NCBI GenBank assembly: GCA_051453625.1
Contig: JBOZIK010000001.1
Location: 183,658,405 to 183,711,217 of the forward strand
Length of the DNA: 52,813 nucleotides
Direction: 5' to 3'
Source of the DNA: Welwitschia mirabilis
Taxonomy: Eukaryota > Gnetophyta > Gnetopsida > Welwitschiales
Shown here: positions 1 to 11,539 of the stretch, piece by piece
Position numbering within the stretch: position 1 is the first letter of the stretch
Layout of the letters: each line of letters begins with the position of its first letter
Translations under genes and position numbers: made by a program
Notes under the pieces: model-generated
What the model was told of the DNA's origin: nothing
The model's database searches: none
Seen by the model: the letters and a program-made list of their open reading frames with translations, nothing else

Positions 1-456
1 ACAAAAGACTGTAAGAATTAAGGTAGCACAAAAGACTAAAAGAATTATGGTAGCACATCTGTAAGTAGAAAATTATAGGAGCATAGACAAATAATGCAGT
101 AGTCAATAACGTAAGGCGCACAAATGCCTAGAGATGGCACAATAGTCTAGCACGAAGCAAAATGGCACAACTGGGTAAAAGACAGAAAGCAAAAACTTAA
201 AGCAGGTGGTGTAGGTGAGGAGGAGAGTGGCATAATGTGGTCAAATCCGCCTTAAATAAAAGAGCTGTTAGGTCCAAAAAACACAACAAAAAATAGCTAT
301 TAAGAAACAAAAAAAACCTTTAATAGAGGGGAAAAAACTAAAATGTTAGGCAAGAAGCCTCATAAAAAACCAGAAGAGGATGGCAAGAAGTTCTCAATAA
401 CTCAATGAAGCCTTTAAAAATAGATGAAGGAGCAAATACAAAGCTCTGATACCAAT
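1..456 (-). mobile_element. 5' leader of a minus-strand copia-type retrotransposon (partial)
   Basis: On the minus strand this lies directly downstream of an initiator-Met primer binding site (443-454) and so should be the untranslated leader or start of gag of an LTR element that continues past the left edge. I find no convincing coding frame. It is rich in a GCACAA-like word, and positions 1-27 and 28-54 are two tandem copies of a 27-bp unit differing at 3 sites. The family is unknown. Copia type is inferred only from the primer site. Confidence 0.55.
443..454 (-). other. Primer binding site (initiator-Met tRNA)
   Basis: The plus strand reads GCTCTGATACCA, so the minus strand is TGGTATCAGAGC. 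This is the classic plant retrotransposon primer site complementary to the 3' end of initiator-Met tRNA. It is undecayed and lies 2 bases from an LTR edge that starts with TG at 457. It fixes the orientation of the element as minus. Confidence 0.85.
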
Positions 457-640
457 TGTTGAAAAACAAAAGAGTTCAAAAAAAAGAGCACAAGATTTTC
501 CAAAAATAAAATTTTATTTCCCCTCTTATTTCATTGAAGAGCTTGATTATAAAGGTAAGCACACCATTAGGGTTTATACATATCCCTAGGCATGGGACCA
601 TTATGTGCATATAAACCTTAGCATATTTTACTAGAGTCAA
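457..640 (-). mobile_element. Partial 5' LTR (R/U5 side) of the left-edge element
   Basis: The LTR starts at TG (457-458) next to the primer site. On the minus strand a TATA-like TATAAACC sits near 570 and an AATAAAATTTTATTT polyadenylation-like stretch near 507-521, the order expected for R-U5. It merges near 610-640 into plus-strand copia gag sequence of another element, so the LTR is truncated or its far end is not recognisable. No second copy is in the window. Confidence 0.6.
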
Positions 641-2202
641 TAATATAGTAAATGCTATTCAAGAAATTGATGAAGACCTTCTAGAATCCAAAGCCATTTA
701 GAAGGTTATTAGGTTGTTAACCCCAAAATATATATCAAAGACAATAGTAATGGACGAGTTAAAGACTTTAATACTATGATGGTTGAAGGACTATAGAGTG
801 CCTTAAGAGCATACAAGATGAAACTTATTCAAGATGATATTATGAAAGAGAAATTAATAGTTCTAAAGGTTAATAAAAGCCCAAGATAAGAAATGAAAGG
901 AAATGCCAAAGAACTATTAGATGAGTATGGTTTAAAAAATGATGTATAATAATGACTGGCTCTAATTATAAGATGAGTCAAAAGGCTATTTTTTCAAAGG
1001 AATAAAAGATGAGAGCGTAATAGCACTACAATTGGGCCTCAAACAAAAGGTAATTNNNNNNNNNNNNNNNNNNNNNNNNNNNNNNNNNNNNNNNNNNNNN
1101 NNNNNNNNNNNNNNNNNNNNNNNNNNNNNNNNNNNNNNNNNNNNNNNNNNNNNNNNNNNNNNNNNNNNNNNNNNNNNNNNNNNNNNNNNNNNNNNNNNNN
1201 NNNNNNNNNNNNNNNNNNNNNNNNNNNNNNNNNNNNNNNNNNNNNNNNNNNNNNNNNNNNNNNNNNNNNNNNNNNNNNNNNNNNNNNNNNNNNNNNNNNN
1301 NNNNNNNNNNNNNNNNNNNNNNNNNNNNNNNNNNNNNNNNNNNNNNNNNNNNNNNNNNNNNNNNNNNNNNNNNNNNNNNNNNNNNNNNNNNNNNNNNNNN
1401 NNNNNNNNNNNNNNNNNNNNNNNNNNNNNNNNNNNNNNNNNNNNNNNNNNNNNNNNNNNNNNNNNNNNNNNNNNNNNNNNNNNNNNNNNNNNNNNNNNNN
1501 NNNNNNNNNNNNNNNNNNNNNNNNNNNNNNNNNNNNNNNNNNNNNNNNNNNNNNNNNNNNNNNNNNNNNNNNNNNNNNNNNNNNNNNNNNNNNNNNNNNN
1601 NNNNNNNNNNNNNNNNNNNNNNNNNNNNNNNNNNNNNNNNNNNNNNNNNNNNNNNNNNNNNNNNNNNNNNNNNNNNNNNNNNNNNNNNNNNNNNNNNNNN
1701 NNNNNNNNNNNNNNNNNNNNNNNNNNNNNNNNNNNNNNNNNNNNNNNNNNNNNNNNNNNNNNNNNNNNNNNNNNNNNNNNNNNNNNNNNNNNNNNNNNNN
1801 NNNNNNNNNNNNNNNNNNNNNNNNNNNNNNNNNNNNNNNNNNNNNNNNNNNNNNNNNNNNNNNNNNNNNNNNNNNNNNNNNNNNNNNNNNATATGACCAT
1901 TGTCCATGCCATAAGAAGCAATTAAGAAAATAAAAGTTATTATGAATAATAAAACAAGGATGAAATAGGTATACCTCTTATAAATAGGTATAATTTAATT
2001 TTTAAAGAGTCCATTAAGTTATAAAAATTATGTACTAAAATGAAGAAAGTACTTCATAATCATGAACTAGCCTTTAACGAAGAAAAGGAATATAGCACAA
2101 AGTTGACAAATTAAAAACTCAGTTCCTATGGCTGAGATTAGCAAACTAACATGCAAAGTAAAGAATGTAAGATAGGATCTTTAAAGAATATAAGACAAAA
2201 AA
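640..2202 (+). pseudogene. Copia1 gag remnant, 5' part (interrupted by a gap and by Gypsy1)
   Basis: Plus-strand frames at about 640-960 give degenerate copia gag (UBN2-type). A KVIRLLTPKYISK-like stretch is followed by an elongated helical region, with several stops. The frame resumes after the 835-bp gap and runs to 2202, where a lysine/glutamate-rich coiled-coil-like stretch (EYKTK near the end) stops exactly at the LTR of Gypsy1. The same reading resumes at 11969 on the other side. The 5' LTR of Copia1 was not found, because the left-edge element LTR abuts instead. Broken by stops and not functional. Confidence 0.65.
1056..1890. other. Assembly gap (835 N)
   Basis: Run of N inside the Copia1 gag region. 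The length is not a round number, so it is probably an estimated gap size. Confidence 0.99.
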
Positions 2203-2648
2203 TGTAATGTTCCATTTTACCATTTTAATATCATTTCATTAGAAATAGGAACATGTAATATCATTTCATTAGAAATAGAAACATTTAAATATTATATCAA
2301 GACTAATAAGAATAACAAGAAATAATTTTAGAAAAGACTTACTTTATTATTAATAGTAGCAGATTATGTTTCTTATCATTAGCCAACAAGCCTAGACCAG
2401 TGGTTAAAGGTAAAGATATGGACTATGAGCTGAGTCCCCCTCCTCAAACCCCTGGGGATTAACCAAGATTGTCATTGGTTACATCTACCTAGTCTATCCA
2501 TGTTTACCTAATGTTATAGGCTCACATAGCATAATGAAAGAATATAGTTTTACATGTTTTGATCACACCCATTTATAAAAACTTGTTAATCATGCTCATT
2601 TAGTATATTCATACACTTCTTCACTAATAGTGAATTTGAAACATTACA
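2203..2648 (-). repeat. 3' LTR of Gypsy1
   Basis: 446 bp, starting TGTAATGTT and ending AACATTACA, a perfect 9-base terminal inverted repeat. It aligns collinearly with 11554-11968, for example at the shared CTTATCATTAGCCAACAA block. It contains a short internal duplication of ATATCATTTCATTAGAAATAG (near 2228 and 2258). Confidence 0.9.
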
Positions 2649-2662
2649 TTTCCTCTCCTTTA
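2649..2662 (-). other. Polypurine tract of Gypsy1
   Basis: The minus strand reads AAAGGAGAGGAAA immediately before the 3' LTR. It is the plus-strand DNA primer site of the element and confirms minus orientation. Confidence 0.85.
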
Positions 2663-5600
2663 ATTATCATGCTTGTCCTTGAGCACAGTTCCTCCTCTTC
2701 TTATGCCATCCATGTAGGCATGCTTATCCAGATTATTTTCTATATTATTTATAAAACATAAGGGAAGGAAAACATTGTATATTAAGAAATGCACTAAAAA
2801 GTAAGGAGGTAACATATTATGTTTTATTAAAAAGTTTGGGAAAGGTCTCTGCATATACTTCCTATTTTCCCATGTTTGTTGATTACAATTGTCCATTAGA
2901 CAAGTACTTCCTTTACATTTTTATTTCTCAATTACTTAGTTCTAGTATCTAACACTTTTTTAGGTTAGACAATGAAGGTCAGATTGGGTCTAAGCATAAT
3001 ATGTTATTAGTTTAGGGTGTAGTCCTAGTTCTTATCCGTATGGTAAGGTCTTAGCTTACTCACATGGAAAACTGGATGAATTGGAACATTCAGAAAGGTA
3101 GTTCTAATTTGTAGGCTACATCCCCTATTATTTCAATAATCTTGAATGGACCACAATACTAATGAGCTATATTGCTATACTTTCCCATGTTTAAATAGCT
3201 TATTTCTAGCTTAAAACTACTTGTCCATTAACTTGGCATATCTAGGTCTAATGTTTTTTATCATAATATTTCTTGTACTAGTCTTGAGTGGCTTACAAGT
3301 GTCTCTTTACTTTGGTAGTCATCTCTTTCATAGATTTTAACTTAGATGGTATAGTCCTTTCTGATCTTTGTGAAGGATCAGACCATGTAATAGGGGTGGA
3401 GTAGTTCCTATTATATATTATTTCAAATGATAAACATTGAATTGCAATCTATAAATTCTAACTGTAAGTGAACTTAGTTAGGTGTAAATAGTTCTTCCAT
3501 TATTTGAATTTCTAGCTATGTAGCATCGTAGATTCTCTTCTATAGTGGGATTTACCCTTTCTATTTTGCCACTGTTTCTGGGTGATATAAAGTACTGAAA
3601 TGGAGTTTAGTACCCAAGTGATGAAAGAAACTTTGTCAAAACTCAGATAGCAATTTTGGATCTCAATGAGATACAACAGCTTGAGGTGCACCATGTAACT
3701 TAAAAACTTCTTGCATAAACCCTAGGACTAATTCTTTGGTTGTGTTAAAACTTCATACTATAATGAAATGATCCATCTTAATTAACATATCTACACAAGT
3801 AAAAATTTCATTATGTTATCTATTAATGAGAGGCAACCCAGTGATCAAATCCATAGATATTTTTTTTCCATTTCCACTGTGGTACCCTTAATGGTTGAAG
3901 GAGTCCAATGGGTCTTCTCTGACCAATCTTCATGTTATCAAGTGGGACAATTATAAATATACTATTTCAAGTTTTCCTTTATTTTGAGTCAAAAGTAGTA
4001 CTCTCTTAATTGATGGTAATTTTGAATGAATTTGGGGTACTCTGCATAGGGAACTTCATGCAGTTTAGACATCAACTTTCTTCTCCATGGGTCCTGTGAA
4101 ATAAAAAGACATTAGCTTTTTAATAGGTATCCATCTTGTGAAAGGATGTATGTTTTAAATCCCTTTCCTTCTTGAATCAATTGATGTATGTCTTTAAAGT
4201 ATGGATCATCGACTGTGAACGTCTTAAGAAAAACTGATAGATCTGATGTAACAATGGTGGCTAGCATGCACCACATTCTACTGAGGGAGTCTATACGTTT
4301 GTTCTCCTTTTTTGGGGTGTATTATAGTTTGAGTTCGTATTCTACAAGTAATTCATCCCATCTTCTCTATCACATGTTTATAAGAGGTTGTTTCTAACAA
4401 TATTCCAAGATTTTATGGCCTATTTTAATAAAAATTCTCCATTCAGTAGGTAATATCTTCAAACCTTTAGTGTGTGCACTATGTTTAGAAGTTTGAGGTT
4501 ATGAATGGAATAGTTCTTCTCATGTTGATTTAGTTTCCATAATTCATTGGTAATCACCTAATCATCTTGACCTAAGATAGCTCTTATACCTTGAGTAGAA
4601 GCATTAGTGATTACTATGAATGCTTTTTTTACATCTGCAATTTTGAGAATAGTTGTAGTTATAAGCAATAGCTTCAGCCTAAGAAATGCCTTTTTTATTT
4701 GTCATCATACTTGAATGTAGATGTTGATTTGGTTAAATCTATTAGTAGTGCTATAATTTAAGAGAATCTTAGGATGAATTTATGATAGAAGACATCCAAT
4801 CCTAAGAAGCTTCAAATTTATATGACGTCCTTTAGTTCTAGCCATTTAGTTATGTCCTTTACTTTAGATAGATTAGTTACAATCCCTTTATTGGAAATGA
4901 CATATCCTAAATAGATGATGTCTATTTAGAAAGAGTTAAAGTCATGCCTTATCAAGACCTCTAAAACTTACTTTAGGTGTGCAATGTGATCATCTCGGCT
5001 TTTAGAGTACACCAGAATATCATCTAAAAACACAACCATAAACTTATCTAAATAAGATCAAAAAATATCATTCATCAAACTCATAAAAGTAGCAGGATCA
5101 TTTGTCAAACTGAAGGACATCATTATGAATTTGTAATGCCCAAATTTTATTCTAAAGGTGGTTTTATAGATATCTTCTTCTTTGATGTGAATTTGATAAT
5201 ACACGGACTGTAAGTCAATCTTTGAGAAGAATTTTACTCCTTGAATTTGATCCAATAGGTCATCAATTCTGGGAAAAGGATATTTGTTCTTGATGGATAT
5301 CTTATTTAGCTATCCGTAGTCAATGCAAAGTCACAAAGTTCCATTCTTTTTCTTTACGAAGAGTACTAGGGCTTTTCAAGATGATACACTAGAGCAGATC
5401 TTTCCTTTCAAAAATAACTACTTGATTTTTAGTTTTAGTTCTCTTAGTTCTATTATTAAAATCTAGTAGGGAGCTCGTGTTATTGGTTGTGCTTTAGGGA
5501 TTAGATCAATTTCATGCTATAATTTCCTCTTTGACACTAATATTTTGAAATCTTTAAATGCACTAAGAAATTCTTATAATTCTATTGATAATGTATATTC

Positions 5601-6250
5601 ATCTTTACTATTTTCTGCCTATATTAAGTAATGAATACTAGTTTCCTTTTAACATCTTTAGATATCTGCTTAGATGAGTTTAAGGATACTCTTCTCCCCC
5701 ATCCCTCCCCCCCCTCCCCCCCCTCCCCCCCCCCTTTCAAGATTCATTCTTTGGACAAAGGTATTAGTAATAAAATGCATTACCGAGAATTGACTCAAAC
5801 ATTATATCTAGCTAAGAAAGGAATTCCTAAGATACCATGATATTATTCCATGTAAAAAACATAGAAATTATCCCTAAAGTAATGAATGGTGTACTTAATG
5901 AGGGTAGCAGTCCCATCCTATGTAAGAAAACTACCCTTACGACCCCTATTATACATTTGTATTTCTTAAAAGAGGTGAATTTTAATTTGTAAAATAATGC
6001 TAGAAAAATAAAATTGTGGAAGAAACCATTATCCACTAAGAATAAAATAAATAAATATGAAATTTGATCATGAAATTCCAAATACAATACTAGTTATGAA
6101 TCACCCACTAAGAATAAAATAAAGAAATATGAAATTTGACCATGTAATTCCAAGATAGAATACTAGTTATGAGTTACACCTATTTGAATAGTAGCATACA
6201 ATCTTTTTGGTGGTGGGGTTAAATTTTATGAGGCTTGAGGTTAATTGTTT
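2663..6250 (-). pseudogene. Gypsy1 pol remnant (protease-RT-RNase H-integrase)
   Basis: Reading right to left on the minus strand: protease and linker about 6250-5560, poorly preserved. Reverse transcriptase about 5560-4750, with [20 protein letters not shown] and [19 protein letters not shown] at 5058-5255 and the catalytic box FLDDILVYSKS at about 5005-5030. RNase H about 4700-4430, with a TNAS-type box and a decayed EKNYSIHNLKLL stretch. Integrase about 4250-3300, with RRPIGLLQPLRVPQWKWKK near 3850-3905. The tail reaches the polypurine tract. Normal gypsy pol is one open frame of over 1000 codons. Here it is broken by many stops and frameshifts and by a C-rich insertion at 5696-5734. No chromodomain could be confirmed. 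Confidence 0.82.
5696..5734. repeat. C-homopolymer tract with T interruptions
   Basis: 39 bases of almost pure C broken by single T or AT, with run lengths of about 5 to 10, inside otherwise AT-rich pol sequence. The other strand would be (G5-10 T)n. Either a microsatellite expansion or an assembly or sequencing artefact. Confidence 0.9.
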
Positions 6251-6299
6251 TATGAAAAGTTTGGTGCTTGAGCTTTAGATGAATAATTTATAGAAAAGT

Positions 6300-7248
6300 A
6301 ACCATTTTCATGGCATTCATAATAAGTAATGTTGGTTTTAAATGTTTTACATGCCAAAGGTATGTTTGTTATGTTGTATTTGTCTAGTTATAAAGAGTGG
6401 AGCTCATTCCATAAATTTTTTTACCCTTGAAAATAATGTCTTATTTTATGATAGGCATCCTTAGTTGATTTAATTTTCAAATTGTGAAGAACGCTTCAGA
6501 ATTTGGGTGGTAATGTATCAATAAAATTGTTAATCAATTATTTCTTAGAGAAGTTCTTTTGATATTTCATTAAGTACTAAAATTTAAACTAGTGTTTATC
6601 ATGTGGTGTTTTCCAAGATGGAGGCATTGAAATTCTACCATTTAATCTTTAATGAAATCTTCAGGAATGAACTTCTTCTTAAATTCCTCTATGAAGGTTT
6701 TCCAAGGGACTTGTTGTTAGTGCTTTTGTTGTCATTTGAATCACCATTCCTATGTATTTCCTAAAGAAAGATAGCAACATATGTGCATAATCATTCTAGT
6801 GGAATGTTTTAAAGGTTAAGTAGTTTTCTGTTTACCAAATCTAGGAAATGTATTCTTCACTTATTCCTACTTTATCTTTGTATTTCTTGATGCATATTAT
6901 CTTTGCGGTTTATTCTCCTTCCCATTGTTTTGTTTTAAAATTATTTACTTGATTGGATAGAAGGAATTGAAGATCCATCTCTTTGTTTAGTAGTCTTATT
7001 TAAATGTTCTAAAGGTCAACTACACTACTTAGAATATGTCGTCTCAAGGTAGATAGTTATTCTTGAAATGCCCTCGGGTTCTGTTCAATGGGTCTTTCTT
7101 CCAAGTGAGAGAAAAGGGTGTTGATCCTATTAGTAAGAAGTTTGTTGTGAGAGTGAATGTAGCCTAATTTTATTTGTATTTCATTCATCATTTCATTTAC
7201 CCTTTGTTTTATGGTATACCAGTTGGTGCTACATCCTTCTAAACTCAT
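6300..7248 (-). pseudogene. Gypsy1 gag remnant
   Basis: A fragment at 7248-7057 begins with Met and has a helical, coiled-coil-like N-terminus (IKQRVNEMMNEIQIKL). Further left, near 6650-6700, a retrotrans_gag-type segment contains W followed by FIEEFKKKFIPEDFIKD-like residues and a basic, hydrophobic continuation, read across frameshifts. Gag forms the virus-like particle in this family. A zinc knuckle is not clear, though weak cysteine/histidine residues occur near 6300-6350. Stops and frame changes make it inactive. Confidence 0.65.
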
Positions 7249-7282
7249 ACAATTCCTGCTTTTTCTCCTATTTCTGCGATCA

Positions 7283-7353
<71 letters not shown>
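7283..7353. repeat. 71-base G homopolymer abutting a gap
   Basis: Uninterrupted G run ending at a 100-N gap. The gap is followed by CCCCCC then TTTTTTT. This pattern is typical of two-colour sequencing dark-base runs or failed local assembly. It is probably not genuine length. Confidence 0.9.
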
Positions 7354-7453
7354 NNNNNNNNNNNNNNNNNNNNNNNNNNNNNNNNNNNNNNNNNNNNNNN
7401 NNNNNNNNNNNNNNNNNNNNNNNNNNNNNNNNNNNNNNNNNNNNNNNNNNNNN
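7354..7453. other. Assembly gap (100 N)
   Basis: Exactly 100 N, a conventional unknown-size placeholder, between a G run and a C run within the Gypsy1 leader just upstream of gag. Confidence 0.99.
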
Positions 7454-7639
7454 CCCCCCTTTTTTTATGGTGGACATTATGTTCTTTTATAGTATTGTTG
7501 CAAGAGCTAGGTATCTATAACTAAATGATGATTATAAAAATAGTTAGCAATTGTCATAAGATTCCTTGATGATGTGGATCCCATTGGTGACAACTATCAA
7601 AGAGGTATGTTACCACATGAGTGTGACATTGAATGATAC

Positions 7640-8690
7640 CTAAGTATCAAGTACAAACTACAATGTTAGGTATCCAAGTACAATGTCGGACACCTAAGTG
7701 CAACGTTCGACATCCAATTACAACATCAAAAGGCTCTATCACATGAAAATTGAGGTGGAGTGGGCTATGCTGAAAGCACATGGAAGATGCCAGAAGCTTA
7801 CAAAAGTAAGTGCAATGTCAAGCACTTAAGTGTAACATCAAGCATGCAAGTATGATGTCGAGCTTTCTTCAAGAGCAATTCTAGAGTAAAATGCATAGTG
7901 CTAGGGCCTTGCAAAAAGGTTTTAGAGTGTTGTAGACTCAAGTGCGACACTATACACTCAAGTCAAATGTCGAACGCTCAAGTACAATGTTGGGGATTCA
8001 AATGAAATGTCAGATCCTTCTTGCAGAGCAGGCTTTGATGTAGCAAAAAGTGTCAAGATCAAACTAGAGTGCTAAAGGCTTATGAGTGTAAGTGTAGTGT
8101 TGATCACCCAAGTTTGATATCAACACTTTATTCATGAAAAAGGATGAAGCTAAATGCTAAGTGTCAAAGTCAATTAAAAGGTATTAGAGCCTTATAGGAT
8201 TAAGTGCAATGTTGGAAACTCAAATGTAACATTGCGCATCCAAGTATGACATCATAATCTCCATTACAAAGTAGGTAGAAGTAGAGTGTTTAATGCTAGG
8301 ATTGAGCAGGATGTGTTAGGGCCTTTTGAAGGAAAGTACAACATTGAGCACATAAGTGACACATTAAAGGCCTCATTGCAAAGTGGGATAGAGGAGGGTG
8401 GTTGATGTTGGGATCAAGAGAGAGTTGTCAGAGCTAGACAGGAGACAAATGTAATGCTAGGTACTCAAGTATGATGTTAGACATTTAAGCGAAAATTAGA
8501 GCATCTGTATGGTACAATTTTAATTGGAATTGTGATGTGTTAAAGACTACATCTATTAAAGTATCATAGGATAAAGTATGATGTTAGACACTCAAGTGTG
8601 ATGTCAAATACATAAGTGCAGTGTTAGCACTCAAGTGTGACATCGATTATTTAAGTGTGACATTGGCCCTCTGGAGTGTGATGTTTTCAT
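7640..8690. repeat. Decayed tandem-repeat array with 20-bp subunits and higher-order structure
   Basis: Many diverged copies of an approximately 20-bp unit near AAGTGCAATGTCGGACACTC occur in clusters of two to four. The clusters are separated by spacers of about 60-90 bp that are themselves related to each other (shared AGGGCCTT or AGAGCCTT word at about 7787, 7903, 8075, 8186, 8318 and 8430). Spacing between spacers is about 110-170 bp. The 20-bp unit holds two short dyads, CACTTAAGTG-like and TGTC-G-GACA-like. It lies in the Gypsy1 leader just before the putative promoter of the opposite-strand gene. Confidence 0.8.
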
Positions 8691-8805
8691 CAGATCTTAA
8701 TACTATCATCTAACTACAGTTTTCTTTCTACAACCTCTTGTTAATTGGTCCTTTTGAATTATAGTTAACTTTACTCCTATGGTTAGTTAATCCTAGGTCT
8801 ACTTC

Positions 8806-8813
8806 TATAAATA
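8806..8813 (+). promoter_or_regulatory. Putative TATA box of the antisense gene in Gypsy1
   Basis: TATAAATA preceded by a CT-rich stretch and followed about 170 bp later by an ATG (8982) that opens the plus-strand accessory gene. Position and sequence fit a plant core promoter, but function is inferred only. Confidence 0.4.
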
Positions 8814-8981
8814 CCCTATGGATCCCTCATTTTTACCTTATTTTCCTCATGTTTTTTAGTAATTGATAGATTTCGTCTTCTTATTTTACTGTCACCCTTC
8901 CATGTAAAAGTTATTTTTGTCTTTCAGTGATTTTTTTATACATTTTATGCAATTTTTTTTATAGCCTTTGCTCCTTATAAA

Positions 8982-11350
8982 TATGACCTCTTCTTCAAAA
9001 CTACTACTTTATAGCACCTACATTTTAAGGTATGGCTTAAAGAATCTATTCTACTATTTCTTGAAATTCTACAAATGTTAGATCTACCAAGTTGAAAATA
9101 AAACAAGTAGCTCTAGAGTAGGATTTTTTTTATTGATCTTCTCCTTCAACCTCCTAGATTTGTGTTGTTTTCCTTTCTTTTGTCTCCACCATTTAACTGC
9201 TCTCTTCATTTTTGATTTTTTCTATCTTTTATTTAATCCTTTTACAACTACGATAACCCATCCTATTCATGGTCCTATTCAAATTTCAAAAGAAAGCATA
9301 AGGTTGATGTTTGAGTTAATCTAAGATTACCACATTCCTCCTAAGGTTTCTTGTTCTAACAAAGACTTCCATTATTTCATGGATAATTACCTAGATGAAT
9401 TCATATGTGTGTGAGAAATGGATACACATCACTATGAGGTATCCACAATCAATTTCACTAGCCCTTATTTTGTAGCTTATGATGAACTACTTGTGGATAG
9501 GGCCTTTCTCCATGATTGAATTAGTAAGATCCATACTTATATCATTTATTTATTATAGGTTCTAGTTAGTGGGGTTTCATTGGATCAGACCTTCATTTTT
9601 TATTCATTCACTCTTTCCTAATTGGCTCACATGAAGTAAAATGGTAATAGGGTAATGTTTCTATGTGCATATTCTACGTGATTTATACATTTCTTCAATG
9701 GATCTTGGTGGTTTGTAGCCCTTTAGATCCTTCCAAGCAGATCCATCTCTAGTTTTATCTCCTCATGAAGTTCCTACCTATTTCTTATTACTTCTTTTTT
9801 ATTCTTATTCATTTGTAAAGGATGAAGGTTCCACAGACTATGATTCTAAAAAGACATCCCAAGGTATTTTTTCTATTCTATTTGAGGTATGGATTCTTGT
9901 GTAGGGATTTTGGATAATAAGTGTATTTTTTGGCTCTTTTTTACCTATTTTTGTGTAATAGATGAGTAAGGCTTTAAGATCAGATGACTCTTCCTACTGT
10001 AAATGTGAGAAGGCTTTTGTTATTGCCCAGTACATGAGGAACCTGAAGAGGAGGAACTACTCTTTAGCTTTTCTTGATGACACTGGCTAGATGGGGTATT
10101 ATTTTGATTCTCCTTTTGTATTCATCTTCCTTCTTGGATATCTTTGGTTGACATAATATTTTACTTCATATTTTCTTTTCTTTATTTTAGGTTCTATGCT
10201 TTAAAACTCTAGTAAAGAATGATCTTGAGTGTAGCTCACATTGTCTAGAAAAGCTTTTTATTTACCAAATAAGAGAAGACTGTATAGTAGTAAGTGACTC
10301 TTTTTCTTCTATTCCTTTCACTAGCCTCTTTATGAATTTACTATTTCCTTTCTAGTTTCCAAGGGGATGAGGTCCTAAATGATTTTAATAAACTAATAAA
10401 TAATAAGATATGTTCTATTTTACCCCCTAATTTTAGCCTCCTAGTCATAGTCCATCAGTTACTCAAAAGTCTTCAAAATGTCCCTATCCTTTATTTTCTA
10501 TTTTCTAAACCATTTCTAATAAGCAGAGTTAGATATTCTACCACATTGATTAGTTGTTAGTGATGGTAAAGACTTTTTACTTGAGGTTAAGAAGTCCATG
10601 GATTAGTTGGAGGAGTATTAAACTCTTTCTAATTTACTAGATACATAGTTACTCATCCATTCTGCTTAATGATGTTTACTCTTATCACCATTTCAAGGTG
10701 ACAAATTTTTTACAGGATTTTAAGTATATCCAGTCTATGCATTTTACCTTCCATTGTCCTTCATAGCAAGGTAGCCTTCTCCACTCTAAGATTTTTACAA
10801 CTTGATTGATATGATAAAGTCCTTCTATCATATGGCTTGGCACAGAGTGAAGAAATAGGAGTCCATGAGAGATTTTATTTGCATGCTAGAAAATTAGGTG
10901 GAGAACATGTAACTTTCCAAGAAGAAATCATGGATAGGGGCTTCTTGGATTTTAGATTTAGAGGGAGAGTCAGGCTACTCTGTTTGCTTGCTTAACAAAA
11001 AGTAAGAGGATGATTCAAGCTTGGGTAGATCATTTAGCCATTACTATCAATGACATTAATGTTTTATATCATGGTGATAAGCTCTCTAAGGAGCATCTCT
11101 TAGGGATTTTGGTAACTTAAAGTAAGCTTCATATAAAGCTTTACAAGAAGTTCTATCCTATTGCTAGGATGGATTTTGTTGTGGGGTCTTCTTCTATTAA
11201 GATTAGCATTGCAGTAGTTTCTTAAACTACTATTGGGATGGAGGTGATTCCAAGTGATGTGAAGCCACCTGATCTAGGTGTAGAGGGTTATAATGACATT
11301 TTATTTTCTATGAAGGACTTTTTACCATCTCAACACTAATTTCCTGATTT
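8982..11350 (+). pseudogene. Decayed opposite-strand accessory gene inside Gypsy1, apparently with introns
   Basis: Plus-strand sequence, antisense to gag-pol, has long stretches readable as protein with only scattered stops. Examples are DFHYFMDNYLDEFI and FTSPYFVAYDELLVDRAF near 9360-9520, KCEKAFVIAQYMRNLKRRNY near 10005-10065, and HLAITINDINVLYHGDKLSK near 11030-11095. Two segments look like spliceable introns: 9864-9961 and 10118-10190 (GT...AG with T-rich 3' ends). Removing each keeps the flanking frame. A third GTAAGT...CTAG segment (10290-10355) does not keep frame. Extra ORFs, some antisense, are known in some plant gypsy lineages, but I do not recognise this protein. A host gene captured by the element is the alternative. 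Confidence 0.5.
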
Positions 11351-11539
11351 CTATTATTCTAAGGTACCATGCCCTACATACTATTTAAGAGCACTTTTTT
11401 TTTTCTTTATACTTTATCTCTTATGTAATGATTACCTTTTTGGCTTCTTTTCTTAATGTTATACTTCTATTCTTGAAATTATAATACTAGGTTTATTTCC
11501 TTGCCTTTCTTTTAAGGAGTGGTTTACTACTTAGCATAA

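Noticed and set aside
986-1925. Open frames of about 300 codons on both strands
   Set aside because: They are almost entirely N and exist only because a gap contains no stops. The same applies to frames at 16740-17453, 36529-37063 and 43905-44774.
2660-2896. 78-codon frame as an independent gene
   Set aside because: It is the decayed end of Gypsy1 pol running into the polypurine tract.
7211-7492. Poly-glycine / poly-proline protein
   Set aside because: Translation of a G homopolymer joined to a gap. Not a gene.
7640-8690. CRISPR-like repeat/spacer layout
   Set aside because: Repeats are degenerate, the spacers are related to one another, and the context is a plant retrotransposon.
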